DNA from: Singulisphaera sp. GP187
Lineage (GTDB): Bacteria > Pseudomonadota > Gammaproteobacteria > Burkholderiales > Burkholderiaceae_C
Length of the DNA: 5,215 nt
Reading direction: 5' to 3'
Assembly (NCBI GenBank): GCA_943327965.2
Contig: CALPYQ020000153.1
Location: 1 to 5,215 of the forward strand
Numbering within the stretch: the first letter of the stretch is position 1; every line of letters begins with the position of its first letter. Shown here one piece after another: positions 1 through 5,215 of the stretch. The notes below the pieces were generated by a model. The model did not search any database. It saw only the letters and a program-made list of their open reading frames with translations, and was not told the origin of the DNA. The position numbers and the translations under genes are program-made.

Positions 1-10
1 CATTTGTTTT

Positions 11-16
11 TATACT
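11..16 (+). promoter_or_regulatory. Candidate -10 box upstream of pth
   Basis: TATACT differs from the sigma-70 -10 consensus TATAAT at one base and ends five bases before the pth ATG. If used, transcription would begin at or next to the start codon, giving a leaderless message. The matching -35 region would lie outside the window, so this cannot be tested here. The T-rich bases just before it could instead be the tail of a terminator of the unseen upstream gene. Confidence 0.25.
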
Positions 17-21
17 CTCGC

Positions 22-1803
<1,782 letters not shown>

Positions 1804-1807
<4 letters not shown>

Positions 1808-2700
1808 AACACCCCTCTGCCAACACACTTGCTGGAATTGCTTATGTGGTTTTGTCTGTGGCGTGTTTTGCCATCTTAGACACCGTCACCAAAAACGTCA
1901 GTGCCAGCATGTCCCTCATGTTGGCCCTTTGGTTCAGATACCTCATTCAGGCCGTGTTCAGCACTGTGTTCTTTTTACCCAAACGAGGCATGGCACTGTT
2001 TAAAACAGAACACCCGCGCTTCCAGTTGGCACGCGGTGTTCTTTTGTTTGGCAGCAGCATGTGTGCCTTCTATGGCCTGAAATATTTGCCCGTTGGCGAA
2101 TTTACCGCCATTGCTTCCATCACGCCTTTGGTGGTCACTTTGATGGCGGCCATTTCATTGGGCGAGAAAGTCCGGAAGCTGCGTTGGGCGTTGGTGCTGG
2201 GTGCATTTGCGGGCACCATGGTCATTGTGCGGCCCGGCAGCCAGCACTTCGATTGGGTTTTGATTTTCCCCTTGATGTTGATTGTGACCAATTCGAGTTT
2301 TCAGCTGCTAACCCGCAAAATGACCAGCACGGAAGACCCCATCACCATGAATGTGCTGACGGGTTGGGTGGGCACACTTTTGGGCGCACTCCTTTTGCCC
2401 TTTGTATGGGAGCTGCCAACAGACTGGCACCTGTGGTTGCAACTGCTCATTATGGGCAGCTTTGCCACTGTGGGCCACTACCTGCTGATCATGGCTTTTT
2501 CCAAGGCACCGGCCACAGTTCTCACGCCTTATTTCTACACACAAATTGCGTTTGCCATGTTGGGCGGCTGGTTGATGTTTGATCACGTTCCCGATCACTG
2601 GACGCTGGTGGGCATTGGCATTGTGGCTTTGTGTGGTGCCCTTGGGGCTTGGCTGACTGTTCGCGAAAGCCGAATTGCAGTCATGCCTGCTGAATCTTGA
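1804..2700 (+). CDS. EamA/DMT-family inner-membrane transporter
   Basis: Drug/metabolite transporter of 298 residues with two EamA repeats, roughly 9-143 and 152-286, and about ten predicted helices. Visible signatures of the first repeat are a helix at 9-28, WFRYLIQ at 43-49, LARG at 75-78, the conserved proline in SITPLV (108), GE at 120-121, RW at 127-128 and IVRPG at 141-145. The second repeat carries AFSKAPA (231-237) and P242, and has Asp260 where EamA proteins often have glutamate. The GTG start at 1804 overlaps the PHP stop by four bases and lacks its own Shine-Dalgarno sequence, so translation is probably coupled. Substrate is not deducible: family members move amino acids, sugars, riboflavin or other metabolites. 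Its place near trpS is not enough to claim an aromatic amino acid exporter. Confidence 0.9.
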
Positions 2701-2711
2701 AGACTTAAATC

Positions 2712-3335
2712 ATGGCACAGTATTTTTCTGTTCATCCTGAAAACCCACAGCAGCGCTTGCTCAAACAAGCAGTGGCATTGCTCAATCAAGGGGGCGTCCT
2801 GGCTGTGCCCACAGATTCAAGCTACGCCTTGGTGTGCCACATGGATGACAAGGCCGCAGCCGACCATTTGCGCAAAGTTCGGGGTGTCGATGAAAAACAC
2901 CACCTCACCTTGTTGTGCCGTGACCTGCGCGAACTGGCCAACTATGCCAAAGTGGACAACGCTCAGTTTCGAATGTTGAAGCAAGCCACGCCCGGCGCGT
3001 TTACTTTCATTTTGGAAGCCACCAAGGAAGTGCCTAGGCGTGTTAGCCATCCTCAGCGTAAAACCATCGGCTTGCGTGTTCCTGAGCATGCTGTTTTGCA
3101 AGAATTGTTGGCCTTGCACGGCACGCCACTTTTGGCCACCACGCTCATCCCCGTAGGCGAGGGCGATCCCTTGAACGACCCCGAAGAAATTCGCGACCGT
3201 TATGAAAAACTCATTGCGGGTGTGATTGATGCCGGCGCTTGCAGTCGCGAGCCAACCACCGTTGTCGATTGCACAGGCGATGGCATTGAAGTGGTTCGCC
3301 AGGGCCGCGGCAATGTGGCATTACTTGGACTTTGA
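2712..3335 (+). CDS. yciO: YciO-type YrdC/Sua5-family protein (putative L-threonylcarbamoyladenylate synthase)
   Basis: Product of 207 residues, about the length of E. coli YciO (206), belonging to the YrdC/Sua5 fold that binds nucleotide and RNA. TsaC/Sua5 members make threonylcarbamoyl-AMP for the t6A37 tRNA modification; YciO is a paralogue whose cellular role is less settled. YciO-type features are the opening HPENPQQRLLKQA (8-20), PTDSSYAL (33-40), TPGAFTFIL (93-101), KEVPRR (105-110), RKTIGLRVP (116-124) and PTTVVD (181-186). It lacks the additional C-terminal Sua5 domain. From memory of E. coli YciO, the loop there reads PTDSGYALGC; here Ser37 and Val41 replace the two glycines. It begins 11 bp after the transporter stop with only a weak GAAGA ribosome-binding match. 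Database names would read threonylcarbamoyl-AMP synthase, but YciO function is the safer statement. Confidence 0.93.
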   Translation: MAQYFSVHPENPQQRLLKQAVALLNQGGVLAVPTDSSYALVCHMDDKAAADHLRKVRGVDEKHHLTLLCRDLRELANYAKVDNAQFRMLKQATPGAFTFILEATKEVPRRVSHPQRKTIGLRVPEHAVLQELLALHGTPLLATTLIPVGEGDPLNDPEEIRDRYEKLIAGVIDAGACSREPTTVVDCTGDGIEVVRQGRGNVALLGL

Positions 3336-3347
3336 GACAATTACGCT

Positions 3348-4004
3348 GTGGACACTTCTAACCTCATTCAAACCGTCTCGGTTTATGCCATTCCAGTTAT
3401 CTTTGCAATTACCTTGCATGAGGCTGCGCACGGCTACGCTGCCAAGTACTTTGGCGACCGCACCGCCTACATGTTAGGCCGCGTCACACTCAATCCTTTC
3501 TCACACATTCATTGGGTTGGCACTATTTTGTTGCCCTTGCTGCTTTACTTCAGCACCAGCGGCGCGCTGCTGTTTGGTTATGCCAAGCCTGTGCCTGTCA
3601 ACTTCGGCAACCTGCGACACCCCAAACGCGACATGGTTTGGGTGGCATTGGCTGGGCCTGGCATCAATTTGGTACAGGCACTGGTTTGGGCTTTGCTGTT
3701 TGTGGTTTACACCGACTTTGGGGTGTCTGAAAAGTTCTTCTTGGCCATGTGCAAGGCCGGGGTACTGAGCAATGTTGTGATGTTTGCCTTTAACTTGTTT
3801 CCGCTGCCGCCTCTGGATGGCGGCCGCATTGTGGTGGGCTTGCTCCCCTGGAAACAGGCTTACCAGTTTTCTCGCATTGAGCCCTACGGATTTTTCATTG
3901 TGATCGCTTTGGCCCTCACAGGTGTGGTCAATCATTTGTGGCTTGACCCCGTCATGGGCGCCACATTTGGTTTGATCGAACTCATGTTGAAATTATTTTC
4001 TTAA
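3348..4004 (+). CDS. M50-family site-2-protease-like membrane metalloprotease
   Basis: Short, single-domain member of the M50 intramembrane zinc protease family, 218 residues. The first membrane helix (about 10-28) carries the zinc-binding HEAAH motif (H24, E25, H28). A helix near 138-152 leads into FNLFPLPPLDGGR (148-160), where D157 is the expected third zinc ligand. LNPFSHIHWVGTILLP (48-63) and ALAGPGINL (100-108) are conserved in the group. Hydrophobic stretches near 56-78, 97-121, 181-196 and 200-217 complete about six helices. There is no PDZ domain, unlike RseP, and no CBS domain. The start is GTG 3348, 12 bp after the yciO stop, without a clear Shine-Dalgarno sequence. The all-residue match suggests an active enzyme; its substrate, whether an anti-sigma factor or a signal-peptide remnant, is unknown. 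Confidence 0.92.
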   Translation: MDTSNLIQTVSVYAIPVIFAITLHEAAHGYAAKYFGDRTAYMLGRVTLNPFSHIHWVGTILLPLLLYFSTSGALLFGYAKPVPVNFGNLRHPKRDMVWVALAGPGINLVQALVWALLFVVYTDFGVSEKFFLAMCKAGVLSNVVMFAFNLFPLPPLDGGRIVVGLLPWKQAYQFSRIEPYGFFIVIALALTGVVNHLWLDPVMGATFGLIELMLKLFS

Positions 4005-4017
4005 TCATCCATTTGCT

Positions 4018-5215
4018 ATGACGACCGATAACAGCATTCAACGCACACGCGTTCTAACCGGCATTACCACCACGGGCACACCCCACTTAGGCAACTACGT
4101 AGGCGCCATTCGGCCCACCGTTCAAGCCAGCCTGAACCCCGCCACACAAGGTTTTTACTTTTTGGCGGACTATCACGCGCTCATCAAATGTGATGATCCT
4201 GCGCGCATTCAACGCTCCACTTTAGAAATTGCGGCCAGCTGGATTGCGGCAGGGCTTGACCCCGAGCGCGTCATGTTTTATCGGCAGTCCGATATTCCAG
4301 AGATTCCAGAACTCACCTGGTTTCTAACTTGTGTCACGGGCAAAGGTGTTCTGAATCGCGCGCACGCTTACAAGGCTTCCGTAGATAAAAACAATGCAGC
4401 AGGCAACGATCCAGATGCCGATGTGTCTGCAGGCTTGTTCATGTATCCCGTGCTCATGGGTGCCGACATTTTGATGTTCAAAGCCCACAAAGTACCTGTG
4501 GGTCGCGACCAAATTCAGCACATTGAAATGGCACGCGACATGGCATCGAGTTTCAACCACTTGTATGGCAACCATTTGGTTTTGCCAGAGGCCGTCATCG
4601 AAGAATCTGTGGCTTTGCTTCCCGGGTTAGATGGTCGAAAGATGAGCAAAAGCTACGACAACACCATCCCCTTGTTTTCATCCACTGCCCAACTCAAGAA
4701 ATTGATTTCCGGCATCGTCACCGATTCGCGGGCCCCCGGCGAGCCTAAAGACACCGAAGGTTCTGCCCTGTTTCAAATTTATCAAGCCTTTGCCAGCGCT
4801 GAAGAAACTAAAGCTTTGGCCACAGCTTATGCCAATGGCATTGGTTGGGGCGATGCCAAACAAATGCTGTTTGAACGCATTGACCAAGAAGTAGCACCCA
4901 TGCGCGCGCAATATGAAGAACTCATCAATAACCCAGCCAAAGTGGATGCCATTTTGCTCAAAGGTGCAGCCAAAGCACGTTCGATCGCAACCCCCTTGAT
5001 TCAAGAGTTGCGCCATGCTGTGGGCTTGAGGGCTTTGGCCAATCAAGGCAGCGCAAGCACTGCCGCTGCTCACAAAACTGTGCGTGCCGCCGCGCCCTCG
5101 TTCAAACAATATCGCGAGAAAGACGGCCAGTTTTATTTCAAATTGGTTGATCCACAGGGACGGGTTTTGTTGCAAAGCCTCGGATTTGCATCGCCCAAAG
5201 AGGCTGGTTTGATCA
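4018..5215 (+). CDS. trpS: Tryptophan-tRNA ligase (TrpS), 3' end cut by the window
   Basis: Class I aminoacyl-tRNA synthetase that activates tryptophan with ATP and charges tRNA-Trp in the cytosol. I translated the open frame by hand: 399 complete codons without a stop, running off the right edge. The ATP-binding HIGH-type motif is PHLGN (22-26) within TTTGTPHLGNYVGAI, and the second motif is KMSKS (208-212) within LDGRKMSKSYDN. GADILMFKAHKVPVGRDQ (148-165) is the conserved tryptophan-site region. The KGVLNRAHAYK stretch (109-119) differs from what I recall of E. coli TrpS and fits the longer Pseudomonas/Burkholderiales type. The synthetase core ends near 337; a linker and an added module (about 362 onward) follow, resembling YegP/DUF1508. 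ATG 4018 lies 13 bp after the protease stop with no Shine-Dalgarno sequence. Confidence 0.96.
   Translation, partial: MTTDNSIQRTRVLTGITTTGTPHLGNYVGAIRPTVQASLNPATQGFYFLADYHALIKCDDPARIQRSTLEIAASWIAAGLDPERVMFYRQSDIPEIPELTWFLTCVTGKGVLNRAHAYKASVDKNNAAGNDPDADVSAGLFMYPVLMGADILMFKAHKVPVGRDQIQHIEMARDMASSFNHLYGNHLVLPEAVIEESVALLPGLDGRKMSKSYDNTIPLFSSTAQLKKLISGIVTDSRAPGEPKDTEGSALFQIYQAFASAEETKALATAYANGIGWGDAKQMLFERIDQEVAPMRAQYEELINNPAKVDAILLKGAAKARSIATPLIQELRHAVGLRALANQGSASTAAAHKTVRAAAPSFKQYREKDGQFYFKLVDPQGRVLLQSLGFASPKEAGLI
5101..5215 (+). other. C-terminal YegP/DUF1508-like module of TrpS (partial)
   Basis: Residues 362-399 of TrpS, after a small alanine-rich linker (342-361), contain REKDGQFYFKLVD (366-378), then GRVLLQS (381-387) and GFASPKEAG (389-397). 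This pattern, an aromatic strand after KDG, a second strand with an xGxxLLxS turn, and a short helix after S/P-K-x-A, resembles the YegP/DUF1508 repeat (KD-x-G-x-F-x-F-x-L, NG-x-x-I-x-x-S, GY-x-S-K-x-x-A). It is not part of the 334-residue E. coli enzyme. The assignment is from pattern memory, and the end of the module lies outside the window. Confidence 0.5.

Noticed and set aside
4..21. In-frame TTG at position 4 as an alternative pth start
   Set aside because: It would add MFLYSR, which is not conserved. The ATG at 22 puts every catalytic residue at the E. coli number.
2061..2582. 173-codon open frame in another plus-strand frame inside the transporter gene
   Set aside because: Its His- and Gly-rich composition is typical of a shifted reading of membrane-protein codons, and the EamA frame is unbroken.
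3501..3935. 144-codon minus-strand open frame opposite the M50 protease gene
   Set aside because: The product is Gln/His-rich with no motif, as expected from reading the complement of hydrophobic codons.
4678..5175. 165-codon minus-strand open frame opposite trpS
   Set aside because: It lies opposite confidently coding trpS sequence and its product has no domain-like features.

Overview
The window looks like an ordinary, densely coded housekeeping stretch of a betaproteobacterial chromosome. It is most likely Burkholderiales, close to Comamonadaceae, judging from protein style, moderate GC, frequent GTG starts and gene order; this is inference from memory, not a search. It holds seven protein genes, and intergenic DNA is almost absent. 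I see no RNA gene, mobile element, CRISPR array, phage remnant or pseudogene.

Layout. Positions 22-630 (+) carry pth, peptidyl-tRNA hydrolase. Positions 627-878 (-) carry a YfhL-type 2[4Fe-4S] ferredoxin that converges on pth, and the two stop codons overlap in the palindrome TTAA. Positions 879-952 form the only real control region, a 74-bp divergent gap with candidate -10 boxes facing both ways and a small inverted repeat between them. From 953 onward a tight + strand cluster runs off the right edge: a PHP-domain phosphoesterase/RNase AM (rnm/yciV type, 953-1807), an EamA/DMT membrane transporter (1804-2700), a YciO-type YrdC/Sua5 protein (2712-3335), a small M50 site-2-protease-like membrane metalloprotease (3348-4004) and trpS (4018 to beyond 5215). 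Junctions are a 4-bp overlap followed by gaps of 11, 12 and 13 bp, so this is probably one transcript.

How the genes relate. Several act on translation or RNA. Pth recycles peptidyl-tRNA, TrpS charges tRNA-Trp, YciO is a paralogue of the t6A enzyme TsaC, and the PHP protein belongs to a family that hydrolyses 3',5'-nucleoside bisphosphates and short RNA ends. The pairing of yciV-type and yciO-type genes recalls E. coli, where these two lie beside the trp operon; here they lie beside trpS. The transporter and protease have no assignable substrate.

No wholly new system is visible. The points most worth a second look are a C-terminal extension on TrpS that resembles a YegP/DUF1508 module, a duplicated KPPRP tail on Pth, possible leaderless transcription of pth and the PHP gene, and the shared-stop convergent arrangement without a visible terminator.
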